NCBI RefSeq assembly: GCF_040361335.1 | Contig: NZ_APNM01000001.1 | Location: 248,001-312,000 of the forward strand | DNA: 64,000 bases | Direction of reading: 5' to 3' | Origin: APNM01 sp040361335 | GTDB lineage: Bacteria > Pseudomonadota > Gammaproteobacteria > Nevskiales > Salinisphaeraceae | Part shown: positions 8,853 to 19,114 of the stretch, piece after piece | How positions within the stretch are numbered: position 1 is the stretch's first letter | Layout: each line of letters begins with the position of its first letter | The notes under the pieces: model-generated | The model's database searches: none | The model's input: only the letters and a program-made list of their open reading frames with translations | Told to the model about the DNA's origin: nothing | Position numbers and translations under genes: made by a program

Positions 8853-9467
8853 ATGGCCAACGGCAAACGCGCAGCGGCACAACGCAGCCTCCTCGCCCAG
8901 ACGGCGGCGCAGCTCATGCACGAGCAGGGCATCCGCGATTTTCGTCTGGCCAAGGAGAAGGCGGCCGCGCGTTTGGGCATCGACGTCCGGCGCGGTCCGC
9001 TGCCGCGCAACACCGAGATCGAGGCCGCCCTGGTCGAGTACCAGCGGTTGTTCGGCGGCGAGCGCCACGACGCCGCCCTGGAGACCTTGCGCCGCGCGGC
9101 CCTGGACGCGATGCGCATGCTGGCGGACTTCCGTCCCCGGCTGGTCGGGGACGTGCTCAGCGGCGTGGCCACCGAGCACAGCGACGTGCAGTTGCATGTC
9201 TTCGCCGAGCACTCCGAGTCCTTCGATCTCTTCCTGCAGTCGCAGGGTGTGCCCTTCGACCTGACCGAGCGGCGTTTCCGCTACGGCCGCGGCGAGTACC
9301 GCCATTATCCGGCGTTCCGGTTCGCGGCGGGAGAAGTCGGCTTCGAGGCGGTGGTGTTCCCGCTCGCCGAGATCCGCCGGGCCCCGGACAGCCTGGTGGA
9401 CGGGGCGCCCATGGCACGTGCCAAGCCCGCCGAGGTAGAGCGATTGTTGGCCGGCGATGACGACTGA
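8853..9467 (+). CDS. conserved protein with nucleotidyltransferase-like core, function unknown
   Basis: A 204-residue soluble protein. The N-terminal helical part (about 1-75) looks like a small DNA-binding or helical bundle region (AAQLMHEQGIRDFRLAKEKAA). The middle (about 105-150) has LVGDVLSGVATEHSDVQLHV, which resembles the G-S-x(n)-D-x-D strand-turn of nucleotidyltransferase folds. From memory, similar proteins occur across gammaproteobacteria, sometimes mislabelled as alanine ligases. I chose the ATG at 8853; an upstream in-frame ATG would translate the repeat arm. No Shine-Dalgarno is evident. It overlaps the MFS gene by 11 bp, suggesting one operon. Confidence 0.7.
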   Translation: MANGKRAAAQRSLLAQTAAQLMHEQGIRDFRLAKEKAAARLGIDVRRGPLPRNTEIEAALVEYQRLFGGERHDAALETLRRAALDAMRMLADFRPRLVGDVLSGVATEHSDVQLHVFAEHSESFDLFLQSQGVPFDLTERRFRYGRGEYRHYPAFRFAAGEVGFEAVVFPLAEIRRAPDSLVDGAPMARAKPAEVERLLAGDDD

Positions 9468-10935
9468 TACCGCGCCGCGGCGCTGGCCGATCGTGTTCAC
9501 GGTGCTGATGGGCACCGTATCGGTGGTGCTGACCACCAACGTCGTCAATGTCGCCATCCCGTCGATCATGGCCGACTTCGGGATGAGCCAGATCCAGGCG
9601 CAGTGGCTGTCCACCGGCTTCCTGGCCTCGGTGACGGCAACCATGCTCGCCAGCGCCCGCCTGGTCGAGCGGCTGGGGCAGCGGCGGACCTTCGTGCTGG
9701 CCTTGCTGGTGTTCGTGGCGGCGTCGCTGCTGGCGGCGGCGAGCTGGAACGGACCGGTGATGATCCTGGCGCGGGTGCTCCAGGGTGCGGTCGCGGGCGT
9801 CATGCAGCCGCTGGCGCTGGTGGTGATTTTCCAGGTGTTCCCGGACGACCAGCGCGGCAAGGCCATCGGCCTCTACGGCATGGGCGTGGTGATGGCGCCG
9901 GCGATCGGTCCCGCCTTCGGCGGTTTCCTGATCGACCTGTTCGGCTGGCGCTCGGTCTACCTGGCGGCGCTGCCGTTCTGTCTGGTCGGGCTGTTGGGGG
10001 CGCGCCGGCACATGCCGGACCGCCGCGCGGATGCGCCGGCCCGGTTCGACTGGCCGGGCCTGGTGCTGCTCTCGGCCGGCCTGGCGGCGCTGTTGTCCGG
10101 CATCTCGGCGGTCGCGTCCGACGCGGGTCGCGCCCTGCCGCAGGCGGGCGCGGGCGTGATCTTGCTGACACTGTTCCTGCTGCGGCAGCGGCGGGCGCGG
10201 CACCCGCTGGTGGCGCTGACCGTGTTCCGGCACCCCACCTTCGTGCTGGCCTCGCTGCTCGGGTTGATCTACGGCATGGGGCTGTTCGCCACCACCTATC
10301 TGCTGCCGTTGCTGGTCCAGGGTGTCCAGGGGCTGTCGCCGACCGCGACCGGCCTGGTGCTGATGCCGGCGGGGCTGGTCCTGGCCATGATCTTCCCGGT
10401 GTCGGGCCGGCTCAGCGACATCTGGCCCGCCCACCGCCTGATTCCGGTGGGGCTCGCGATCTTCGCCGTCGCCCTGTTCGGATTGTCGGCCACCGGGCCG
10501 GGCACCGGCTTCTGGGCCCTGGCGGGCTGGATTCTGATCGGCCGGGTGGGGCTGGGCCTGACCCTGCCCGCCCTCAACCTGGACGCGCTGCGCGGCCTGC
10601 CGGACCGCCTCATGCAGCAGGGCTCCGGGGTGATCAATTTCGCGCGCCAGCTCGGCGGCGCGCTCGGGGTCAACCTGTTCGCGCTGCTGCTGGAGATGCG
10701 CGTGGCCGACCACCTGGCGGCCGGTGGCGACGCCCCGTTCGAGCTGCACCGCTTCTACGAAGCCGGCGCCGAGGCCGCGCGCGCCTCCGGCGCCGCGCTC
10801 CGGGCATTGACGCGGGGCTTCTCCGATACTTTCATTGTTCTGGGACTATTATTCGTGGCCGCGCTGATTCCGGCGGTGGCGATGGGAGTGTGTCGTGGAA
10901 AGATTCGAAAAGATCCTGCTGGCGTACGACGGTAG
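9457..10935 (+). CDS. MFS exporter, DHA2/EmrB-QacA type
   Basis: Inner-membrane drug:proton antiporter of the 14-helix DHA2 group. The 492-residue protein starts with ITFTVLMGTVSVVLTTNVVNVA-like helix 1 (VLTTNVVNVAIPSIM), has motif A-like ERLGQRRTF after helix 2, the R-rich ARVLQGAVAGVMQPLALVV helix and the motif C-like GMGVVMAPAIGPAFGG in helix 5. The substrate cannot be deduced. No periplasmic adaptor or outer-membrane channel gene is adjacent. Its start overlaps the previous gene and its end overlaps the universal stress protein gene by 41 bp. Confidence 0.9.
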   Translation: MTTDTAPRRWPIVFTVLMGTVSVVLTTNVVNVAIPSIMADFGMSQIQAQWLSTGFLASVTATMLASARLVERLGQRRTFVLALLVFVAASLLAAASWNGPVMILARVLQGAVAGVMQPLALVVIFQVFPDDQRGKAIGLYGMGVVMAPAIGPAFGGFLIDLFGWRSVYLAALPFCLVGLLGARRHMPDRRADAPARFDWPGLVLLSAGLAALLSGISAVASDAGRALPQAGAGVILLTLFLLRQRRARHPLVALTVFRHPTFVLASLLGLIYGMGLFATTYLLPLLVQGVQGLSPTATGLVLMPAGLVLAMIFPVSGRLSDIWPAHRLIPVGLAIFAVALFGLSATGPGTGFWALAGWILIGRVGLGLTLPALNLDALRGLPDRLMQQGSGVINFARQLGGALGVNLFALLLEMRVADHLAAGGDAPFELHRFYEAGAEAARASGAALRALTRGFSDTFIVLGLLFVAALIPAVAMGVCRGKIRKDPAGVRR

Positions 10936-11341
10936 CGAGCAGGGACGGGTGGCGCTGCGCCGGGCCCGCCCGCTCATCGGCGGCGAGGAGGAGATTCATC
11001 TTCTGGCGGTGGTGCCGCTGACGAGCGCGGTGGCCGCGGCGGAAGGTTTCTATACCGAGGCCATGTACGAGGCCGAGCGCGAGCGGGTGCAGGCGGTGCT
11101 GGACGAGGGCGTGCGCCTGCTCGAAAGCCGTGGCATCCACGCCGAGGGGCATCTGCGCGCCGGCCAGCCGGCCCACCAGATCAGCGAGCTGGCCAAGCAT
11201 CTGGGCGTGGACCTGGTGGTGGTGGGCCACCACCGGCGTGGCCCGCTACAGCGCTGGTGGCAGGGCTCGGTGGGCGCCTCGCTGCTCGACCGCCTGGACT
11301 GCAGCCTGCTTGTGGCCCAGGAGGCGGAAAAAGAAGAGTGA
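10895..11341 (+). CDS. universal stress protein (UspA family)
   Basis: Single-domain Usp of 148 residues, cytoplasmic, probably ATP-binding. The N-terminus EKILLAYDGSEQGRVAL matches the family first strand; the C-terminal GHHRRGPLQRWWQGSVGASL has the G-2x-G-9x-G-S/T nucleotide motif. The start is a GTG at 10895 with GGGAG upstream, inside the 3' end of the MFS gene, so translation is probably coupled. The TGA stop merges with the first base of a family A repeat. Confidence 0.92.
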   Translation: MERFEKILLAYDGSEQGRVALRRARPLIGGEEEIHLLAVVPLTSAVAAAEGFYTEAMYEAERERVQAVLDEGVRLLESRGIHAEGHLRAGQPAHQISELAKHLGVDLVVVGHHRRGPLQRWWQGSVGASLLDRLDCSLLVAQEAEKEE

Positions 11342-11456
11342 ACCACAGAGACACAGAGGACACAAAGTTTTTATTTCTTTCTGTGCACCCTCTGTGCTCT
11401 TTGTGTCTCTGTGGTTTTAATTTCTTAAGCCCTGTGCCTCTGTGCCTCTGTGGTTA
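11341..11456. repeat. family A intergenic inverted repeat (A1)
   Basis: Left arm 11341-11367 (ACCACAGAGACACAGAGG...) and right arm about 11380-11416 (...CTCTGTGGTT) surround a short T-rich loop; a second copy of the right arm follows at 11430-11456. It fills the space between the convergent uspA-like gene and gltA and could act as a terminator in both directions. Confidence 0.9.
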
Positions 11457-11469
11457 GTTCCTCTTCTTC

Positions 11470-12765
11470 TTACCGCTTGTCGATCGGCGCGTAGTCCCGC
11501 TTGGGGCTGCCGGTGTAGATCTGGCGCGGGCGGCCGATGCGCATGCCCGGGTCATTCTGCATCTCGCACCAGTGCGCGGCCCAGCCCACGGTGCGGGCGA
11601 TGGCGAACATCGGCGTGAACATGTTCACCGGGATGCCCAGGGCCTGGTAGATGATGCCCGAGTAGAAGTCGACGTTCGGGTAGAGCTTGCGCTCCTTGAA
11701 GTAGTCGTCCTCCAGGGCGATGCGCTCCAGCTCCATCGCCAGCTCGAACAGCGGGTGGTTCTCCATGCCCATGTGCTCCAGCACCTGGTGGCAGTAGCCC
11801 CGGATGATGGTGGCGCGCGGGTCGAAGTTCTTGTAGACGCGATGCCCGAAGCCCATCAGGCGGAACGGGTCGTTCTTGTCCTTGGCCTTCTCGATGAACT
11901 TCGGTACCTGGGAGACGTCGCCGATCTGGTTGAGCATGGTCAGCACCGCCTCGTTGGCGCCGCCGTGCGCCGGCCCCCAGAGCGCGGCGATGCCGGAGGC
12001 GATCGCGGCGTACGGGTTGCAGCCGGTGGAGCCGGCCAGGCGCACCGTGGAGGTGGAGGCGTTCTGCTCGTGGTCGGCGTGCAGGATGAACAGCACGTCC
12101 AGGGCCTTGGCCGCGATCGGGTCCACCTCGTAGCGCTCGGCCGGCACCGCGAACAGCATCCGCAGGAAGTTGGACGTGTAGTCCAGGTCGTTGCTGGGAT
12201 ACATCTTCGGCTGGCCCACGGAATGCTTGTAGGCGGCCGCCGCGATGGTCGGCATCTTGGCGATCATGCGGCGCGCGAAGATCTCGCGGTGCTCGGGATC
12301 GCGGATGTCGGTGGTGTCGTGGTAGAAGGCCGACAGCGAGCCCACGATGCCGGTCAGCATGGCCATCGGGTGGGCGTCGTAGTGGAAGCCGTCGAAGAAC
12401 TTGGTCAGCGACTCGTTCAGCATCGTGTGCCGGGTGATCGCGTTGACGAACTCGTCGAGCTGGCCCTGGTCGGGCAGCTCGCCGTAGAGCAGCAGGTAGG
12501 CGACCTCCAGGAAGCTGGACTTCTCCGCGAGCTGGTCGACGGGATAGCCGCGGTAGAGCAGGACGCCGTTGGCGCCGTCGATGTAGGTGATCCTGGACTC
12601 GCAGCTGCAGGTCGCGGTGAAGGCGGGATCGTACGTGAATACGTCCATCTCGCCGTTGAGCTTGCGGATGTCCAGCCCGGGGGTCCCCAGGGTGCCCTCC
12701 ACGACCGGCAATTCGCTGGTGCGGCCCGATTCCGGGTCGGTGAGCGTGAATGCCTTGTTCGCCAT
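11470..12765 (-). CDS. gltA: citrate synthase (type II)
   Basis: Condenses oxaloacetate and acetyl-CoA to citrate in the TCA cycle. The 431-residue protein has all family signatures: EVAYLLLYGELP, DHEQNASTSTVRLAGSTG (catalytic His), GFGHRVYKNFDPRA (second catalytic His region) and PNVDFYSGIIYQALGIP (Asp). The length and N-terminal beta domain (Cys-rich ATCSCESRITYIDG) fit the hexameric, NADH-sensitive proteobacterial type. GGAG precedes the ATG at 12765. It lies 41 bp after malic enzyme, so both may be co-transcribed. Confidence 0.97.
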   Translation of the reverse strand: MANKAFTLTDPESGRTSELPVVEGTLGTPGLDIRKLNGEMDVFTYDPAFTATCSCESRITYIDGANGVLLYRGYPVDQLAEKSSFLEVAYLLLYGELPDQGQLDEFVNAITRHTMLNESLTKFFDGFHYDAHPMAMLTGIVGSLSAFYHDTTDIRDPEHREIFARRMIAKMPTIAAAAYKHSVGQPKMYPSNDLDYTSNFLRMLFAVPAERYEVDPIAAKALDVLFILHADHEQNASTSTVRLAGSTGCNPYAAIASGIAALWGPAHGGANEAVLTMLNQIGDVSQVPKFIEKAKDKNDPFRLMGFGHRVYKNFDPRATIIRGYCHQVLEHMGMENHPLFELAMELERIALEDDYFKERKLYPNVDFYSGIIYQALGIPVNMFTPMFAIARTVGWAAHWCEMQNDPGMRIGRPRQIYTGSPKRDYAPIDKR

Positions 12766-12806
12766 AACGTCTTCTCCGGTTTTGGGTCTCGCGGTCCGGA
12801 GGCCGG

Positions 12807-14078
<1,272 letters not shown>

Positions 14079-14164
14079 GCGATTGCTGTCACCGTTCGGG
14101 GGCGTTGCGGCGGAGCCGGCGGAAATTCGGGAGGGCCGCGTCGCGGACGCGACCAAGGCGGCGC

Positions 14165-14170
14165 ATTATA
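14165..14170 (-). promoter_or_regulatory. -10 element TATAAT upstream of malic enzyme gene
   Basis: A perfect TATAAT on the minus strand, 87 bp upstream of the maeB ATG, in an otherwise GC-rich spacer. The -35 region is poor (near CTGGCG). It would start transcription near 14158 and drive maeB, probably with gltA. Confidence 0.5.
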
Positions 14171-14250
14171 CCCGTCGCCCCCCGCGGCGCGCCAGAACCT
14201 AAAACGATCGTGTTGGCAACACCCTTTCGGGGACTGCGGCGGTCGCGGCC

Positions 14251-15720
14251 TTATTCGACGTATTTCAGCGGGCGGCCGGCCCGGATCTGCCCGTCCGGGT
14301 AGTCCTGGTTGAGCAGCCGGAGCTGGGCGGCGGCGTCCTCGCCCAGCGGCGAGGACGCCGCCAGGCCGGCATAGGTTTCGCCCGCGCGGGCCGGACGTAC
14401 GCGGATGCGCCACGGCCGGGCCTTGTCGGCCTCCCGGGCGGTCAGGCGGTGGAAACTGGTGACGGTGTCGCGGAAGTCCGTCGCCCAGCCCGCGGGACCG
14501 TCGCCTTCCTCGGCGCGGCTTTGGAAGATGTAGGCGCGATCGTCCAGATACACGACGCCCAGGCGCACGATGCGGTCCGAGAACATCCCCTGCGGCACCA
14601 GGGCGGTGTAGGCGGTGAGGCCGTGGGACTCGAAGCTGCGCTCGTTGCGCGGGTTCTCCACGCCCAGGCGTTGCCGGACGAATTCGGCAGGCGGTACCCG
14701 CTTGTTCAGATCGGTGGCGCCGATCTGGATCACGGCGACGCCTTCCGGGGCGTACAGCAGGACGGCGCTGGGCCGGTTCTCCAGGCGCCAGCCCTCGGGA
14801 TAGTCGAAGGCGAAGCCCAGCTCCGGATGGTAGAAGCTGCCGTTGCGCGGGATGCCCTCGTGGGCGGAGTGGCCGTAGACCAGACCGTCGATCTTCTCCA
14901 GGAAGGTCTCGCGGCCGACGCGCGGGTCGCCCGCCGGGGCGAGGCCGCGGGCGGCGGCCACGACCTCCTGCAGCCGGGTGTCGTTGCGGGGGTGGCTGGC
15001 GAACACGCCGTGGTAGGTGTTGATTTCGCGGCCCTGGGCCTTGGCGCGTGCCTGGGCGTACTCCTGCTGGTACTTGAGGATTTCCAGGACCTCCAGCATC
15101 GCCTCGTGGTCGTAACCGGCGCGGGCCAGGTATTCGGCGCCCAGGCGGTCCGCCTCCAGCTCCAGGTCGCGGCCGTAGCCGGCCACCGCCGCGCTGCCGA
15201 GAACGTTGGTCAGGTCGGCCGCGGCGCCGCTGCCCGTGGTGCCGGCGACCACGGTCGCCAGGATCTGCGACAGCGTGGCGTTGCGGTGCTGGCGTACCGC
15301 GTGGCGCGCGGTCACATGCCCCAGCTCGTGGGCCAGGACCGCCGCCAGCTCGGCCTCCGAGTCCATGTAGCCGAGCAAGCCGCGGTAGATGTAGATGTAG
15401 CCGCCGGGCAGGGCGAAGGCGTTGACCTGCGGGCTGTCGATCAGGAAGAAGCGGTAGATCAGCTCGGGCCGGTCGGACTGGGCGGCCACCCGCTCGCCGA
15501 CCGCCTGCACGTAGTCCTGCAGCGCCCGGTCGTCGTACAGCCGCTCCACGGACAGGATCTGCTGGTGGAATTGCCGGCCGAGGGCCAGCTCCTCCTCCTC
15601 CGACATGAGCACCAGTTCGCGCTCGCCGGTGGCCGGGTTGACCGCGCAGGCGGTCGTCAACGCGGCCGCGACCAGGACGGCTAGCCAGGCGACAAACCGA
15701 ATGTAGGGGGCGCGTGTCAT
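14251..15720 (-). CDS. M48-family zinc metalloprotease lipoprotein
   Basis: Periplasmic, membrane-anchored metalloprotease of the BepA/LoiP-like group. The signal peptide ends in lipobox LTTAC (Cys25), then the conserved NPATGERELVLMSEEEELALGRQ start of the M48 domain, ALPGGYIYIYRGLL, the zinc motif HELGHVTARHAV and the third-ligand region ELEADRLGAEYLARAGYD. The C-terminal third (about 300-489) is not a TPR domain as in BepA; it contains a beta-rich YHPELGFAFDYPEGWRL segment and a LysM-like end (ETYAGLA...GRPLKYVE). Role in outer-membrane protein quality control is inferred from family. Confidence 0.92.
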   Translation of the reverse strand: MTRAPYIRFVAWLAVLVAAALTTACAVNPATGERELVLMSEEEELALGRQFHQQILSVERLYDDRALQDYVQAVGERVAAQSDRPELIYRFFLIDSPQVNAFALPGGYIYIYRGLLGYMDSEAELAAVLAHELGHVTARHAVRQHRNATLSQILATVVAGTTGSGAAADLTNVLGSAAVAGYGRDLELEADRLGAEYLARAGYDHEAMLEVLEILKYQQEYAQARAKAQGREINTYHGVFASHPRNDTRLQEVVAAARGLAPAGDPRVGRETFLEKIDGLVYGHSAHEGIPRNGSFYHPELGFAFDYPEGWRLENRPSAVLLYAPEGVAVIQIGATDLNKRVPPAEFVRQRLGVENPRNERSFESHGLTAYTALVPQGMFSDRIVRLGVVYLDDRAYIFQSRAEEGDGPAGWATDFRDTVTSFHRLTAREADKARPWRIRVRPARAGETYAGLAASSPLGEDAAAQLRLLNQDYPDGQIRAGRPLKYVE

Positions 15721-15756
15721 GGTTCGATCTTAAACCGCTTGGGCCGGTCAAGAATA

Positions 15757-15960
15757 CGATCCACAGATTACGCAGATGAGGTAAATTAAGGGGACGGTAT
15801 ACTTAATTCATAAAAATTAAGTATACCGTCCCCTTAATTCGCAGATGGACGCAGATTGATAATTGGAGTGAGCGGACGGTTTGCCGTCCCCTTGATGGGC
15901 CGTGCGATGCGCCAGTGCTTGATCACCGCTATCCGTGTAATCAGTGTAATCCGTGGATCG
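15757..15960. repeat. family B intergenic inverted repeat interrupted by a REP-like hairpin (B1)
   Basis: Outer arms ATCCACAGATTACGCAGATG (from 15759) and GTGTAATCCGTGGAT (ending 15959) pair with each other. A perfect 25-bp palindrome is inserted inside the left part (15784-15839) and family B sequence (GCAGATGGACGCAGATTG) resumes after it. A further small hairpin GGACGG-TTTG-CCGTCC lies at about 15874-15889. The element occupies the spacer between the M48 protease and the CPXCG gene. Confidence 0.85.
15784..15839. repeat. REP-like perfect palindrome nested in family B element
   Basis: Two 25-bp arms, AATTAAGGGGACGGTATACT + TAATT and its exact complement, separated by the 6-nt loop CATAAA. 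From memory, the GGGGACRGTATACTT core resembles REP/BIME palindromes mobilised by REP-associated tyrosine transposases (Y1_Tnp); no such transposase gene is in this window. The AT-rich arms contrast with the 69% GC surroundings. Confidence 0.85.
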
Positions 15961-15972
15961 CTTCCAGCTTGT

Positions 15973-16161
15973 TCAGTCCTCGCGCTCGGCGAGTACGTCC
16001 GCGACGCCGCCGGTCCCGTCGGCGATCACGGTCACGGCCATCGGCTGGCAGCAGACGCTGCAGTCCTCGATATAGCGCTGGTCGCCGGCGGAGGGATCGG
16101 CCAGAAGCACGATGGGCTCGCCGCAGTAGGGGCAGGCGACGGTGTGCTCTTCCAGGTCCAT
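15973..16161 (-). CDS. CPXCG motif-containing cysteine-rich protein
   Basis: Small 62-residue acidic protein with CPYC (residues 10-13) and CSVC (residues 34-37) pairs, a probable zinc-ribbon or rubredoxin-like knuckle, matching the CPXCG Cys-rich family of proteobacteria, whose function is not established. Starts 12 bp after hemW on the same strand, so probably in its operon. Confidence 0.85.
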   Translation of the reverse strand: MDLEEHTVACPYCGEPIVLLADPSAGDQRYIEDCSVCCQPMAVTVIADGTGGVADVLAERED

Positions 16162-16173
16162 GGCGGCGCGGGC

Positions 16174-17322
16174 CTATGCGGCCTCGGGCAGCAGGTCGGC
16201 CAGGAGGGTGTCCAGATAGAGCCGGCCGCGTTCGGTGCAGGCCATGTGCCCGTCGGTCAGGCGCAGCAGGTCCGGGTGGCGTCGCGCCAGGTCATCCAGC
16301 TCCGCCGCGGGCAGGCCGGTGCGGGCCGCATAGTCCGCCACGGCGAAGCCGGCGTCCAGGCGCAGCGCGTTCATCAGGAACTCGAAACGGCGGTCGGTGG
16401 CGTCGGGGCGGCGTTCCTCGGCGATCGCATCGGGTCCGCCGGCCGCGGCCATGTAGCGGTTGGGCAGGTGTCGTTTCGCCCGGCGCAATACGTTGCCCGC
16501 GGTATCCGTGAGCTTGCCATGGGCGCCGGCACCGATCCCCAGGTAGTCCCCATAGGTCCAGTAGTTGCGGTTGTGGCGGCAGGTCCGGTCCGGCCGGGCC
16601 CAGGCGGAGACCTCGTAGCGGCGGTAGCCCGCCGCGGTCAGGCGCCGCTCGGCGTCCGCGTGCATGGTCCAGGCGGTGTCGTGGTTCGGCACCGGCGGCG
16701 GCCGATGGTGGAAGGGCGTGCCGGGCTCCAGGGTGAGCTGGTAGTGGGAGATATGCTCGGGCGCCAGCGCGATCAGGGCGTCGAGATCGCGGGCCGCGCC
16801 CGCCGGGTCCTGGTCCGGCAGGGCGTACATCAGGTCCAGGTTGATGTTGTCGAAGCCCGCCGCGCGGGCCGTCGCCACGGCCGCCCGCGCCTGGCCGGCG
16901 TCGTGGATGCGGCCGAGCCGGCGCAGCATGGCGTCGTCGAGGCTCTGAACGCCCAGCGACAGGCGATTGATGCCGGCCTCGCGGAAGCCGGCGAAGCGGG
17001 CCGCCTCCACCGTGCCGGGGTTGGCCTCCATGGTGATCTCGCAGTCCGCGGTCAGCGGCAGGCGCTCGCGCACGCCCTCCAGAATGCGCCGGATCGAGCC
17101 GGGCTCGAACAGGCTGGGGGTGCCGCCGCCGAAGAATATGCTGGTCAGTTCGCGGCCCCGCGCCAGCGGCAGGTCGTGATCCAGATCGCGCAGCAGGGCG
17201 TCCACATAGGCATCCTCCGGCAGCGCGCCCGGCGCCGTGTGCGAATTGAAGTCGCAGTAGGGGCACTTGCGCACGCACCAGGGCAGGTGGACGTACAGGG
17301 CGAGAGGGATGTCGAACCGCAT
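16174..17322 (-). CDS. hemW: radical SAM heme chaperone HemW
   Basis: Radical SAM protein of the HemN-like family; HemW binds and inserts heme rather than oxidising coproporphyrinogen. The cluster motif CVRKCPYCDF carries CxxxCxxC plus the HemW-typical Phe; GGGTPSLF and EANPGTV follow. I use the ATG at 17322, with GGGAA upstream and N-terminus RFDIPLALYVHLPWC; the frame opens earlier but enters a repeat element. 382 residues, standard length. Gene order rph-rdgB-hemW is conserved in gammaproteobacteria. Confidence 0.93.
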   Translation of the reverse strand: MRFDIPLALYVHLPWCVRKCPYCDFNSHTAPGALPEDAYVDALLRDLDHDLPLARGRELTSIFFGGGTPSLFEPGSIRRILEGVRERLPLTADCEITMEANPGTVEAARFAGFREAGINRLSLGVQSLDDAMLRRLGRIHDAGQARAAVATARAAGFDNINLDLMYALPDQDPAGAARDLDALIALAPEHISHYQLTLEPGTPFHHRPPPVPNHDTAWTMHADAERRLTAAGYRRYEVSAWARPDRTCRHNRNYWTYGDYLGIGAGAHGKLTDTAGNVLRRAKRHLPNRYMAAAGGPDAIAEERRPDATDRRFEFLMNALRLDAGFAVADYAARTGLPAAELDDLARRHPDLLRLTDGHMACTERGRLYLDTLLADLLPEAA

Positions 17323-17357
17323 GGCATGGTTCCCGAGGCTAACGCCGGACTTCAAAC

Positions 17358-17519
17358 TAACCACAGAGGCACAGAGGACACAGAGCGGGAAGCAATGAAT
17401 ACATCAAGATACAAAAAGTTCAAAGATCGAGAAATGAAGACACAAAAAAGTGTGACTCTGTAGTGGTTCCAATCCTCAACAGCTCTTCATGCTCTGTGTG
17501 CTCTGTGCCTCTGTGGTTA
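17358..17519. repeat. family A intergenic inverted repeat (A2)
   Basis: Left arm 17358-17385 (TAACCACAGAGGCACAGAGG...) and right arm 17492-17519 (...CTCTGTGCCTCTGTGGTTA) flank an AT-rich loop of about 106 nt. It sits between rdgB and hemW. The rdgB frame reads through the right arm and stops just inside the loop. Confidence 0.92.
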
Positions 17520-18114
17520 GTCTTCTTATCTGCGTGAGTCGCATCAGCAGTGCCTGCATCGCCTGGCCGCGGTGGCTGATGGCGTTCTTGCGCCCCGGCG
17601 GGAGCTCGGCGGCGCTGGCGTTCTCCGCCGGAACCCAGAACAGCGGGTCGTAGCCGAAGCCGCCCTCGCCGCGCGGTGCGGTCAGCACGCGGCCGTGCCA
17701 GTCGCCCTGGCAGACCATCGGCGCGGGATCGGCGGCATGGCGCACGAACACCACCGTGCTGTGGAAATGGGAGCCGCGCCGTTCCTCCGGCAGGCCGGCG
17801 AGGGCGTCCAGGAGCTTGGCGTTGTTGGCGGCGTCGCCGCCGTCGCCGGCGTACCGCGCCGAATGGATGCCGGGCGCGCCGTCGAGCGCGTCCACGCACA
17901 ACCCGGAGTCGTCCGCGATCGCGGGCAGGCCGGCATGGGCGGCGGCGTGGAAGGCCTTGAGCAGGGCGTTCTCGACGAAGGTGGCGCCGGTCTCCTCGGC
18001 GCCGGGGATGTCGAAGTCGCCTTGCGAAAGCACCTCGATGCCCAGCTCCGCCAACATCGCCCGCAATTCTTCCAGCTTGCCGCGATTGCCCGATGCCAGA
18101 ATGATTTTGTTCAT
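17476..18114 (-). CDS. rdgB: RdgB/HAM1-type (d)XTP/ITP pyrophosphatase
   Basis: House-cleaning enzyme that hydrolyses dITP/XTP to monophosphates. SGNRGKLEELR at the N-terminus, FVENALLKAFHAA, ADDSGLCVDAL and GEGGFGYDPLFW are diagnostic; SHRGQAMQALL is the usual C-terminal motif. The family normally ends a few residues after this (about 197-200 residues). Here the frame continues through the repeat arm with the tail LTTEAQSTQSMKSC, giving 212 residues, so the native stop seems to have been replaced by repeat sequence. No Shine-Dalgarno precedes the ATG at 18114, because repeat A3 abuts it. Confidence 0.94.
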   Translation of the reverse strand: MNKIILASGNRGKLEELRAMLAELGIEVLSQGDFDIPGAEETGATFVENALLKAFHAAAHAGLPAIADDSGLCVDALDGAPGIHSARYAGDGGDAANNAKLLDALAGLPEERRGSHFHSTVVFVRHAADPAPMVCQGDWHGRVLTAPRGEGGFGYDPLFWVPAENASAAELPPGRKNAISHRGQAMQALLMRLTQIRRLTTEAQSTQSMKSC

Positions 18115-18118
18115 GAAT

Positions 18119-18266
18119 AAACCACAGAGTCACAGAGGACACAGAGAGGAATGATGCACAAGGGTTTTAAGAGTTCAAAAACCCATCAGAAAAAACATGG
18201 AAATCTTGGCTTTCTGCCTTTTGCTCCTGTGAATCGGTTTGCTCTGTGTCCTCTGTGCCTCTGTGG

Positions 18267-18269
<3 letters not shown>
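18119..18269. repeat. family A intergenic inverted repeat (A3)
   Basis: Left arm 18121-18146 (ACCACAGAGTCACAGAGGAC...) and right arm 18241-18269 (...CTCTGTGCCTCTGTGGTTA) around an AT-rich loop of about 94 nt, which itself contains GGGTTTT...AAAACCC. On the minus strand its right border TAA is the rph stop codon and its left border lies about 5 bp before the rdgB ATG. Confidence 0.92.
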
Positions 18270-18992
<723 letters not shown>

Positions 18993-19114
18993 GGGGGGTT
19001 CCTGGAGGTCGCCAAATGGGCGCGGAGTATAGCAAGCACGGGGCCCGCGGGCCCCGCCGGCTATGCCATAATCGCCCGCCTACCCACCCCGCCCGACGAC
19101 AGGGACGCAGGCCT

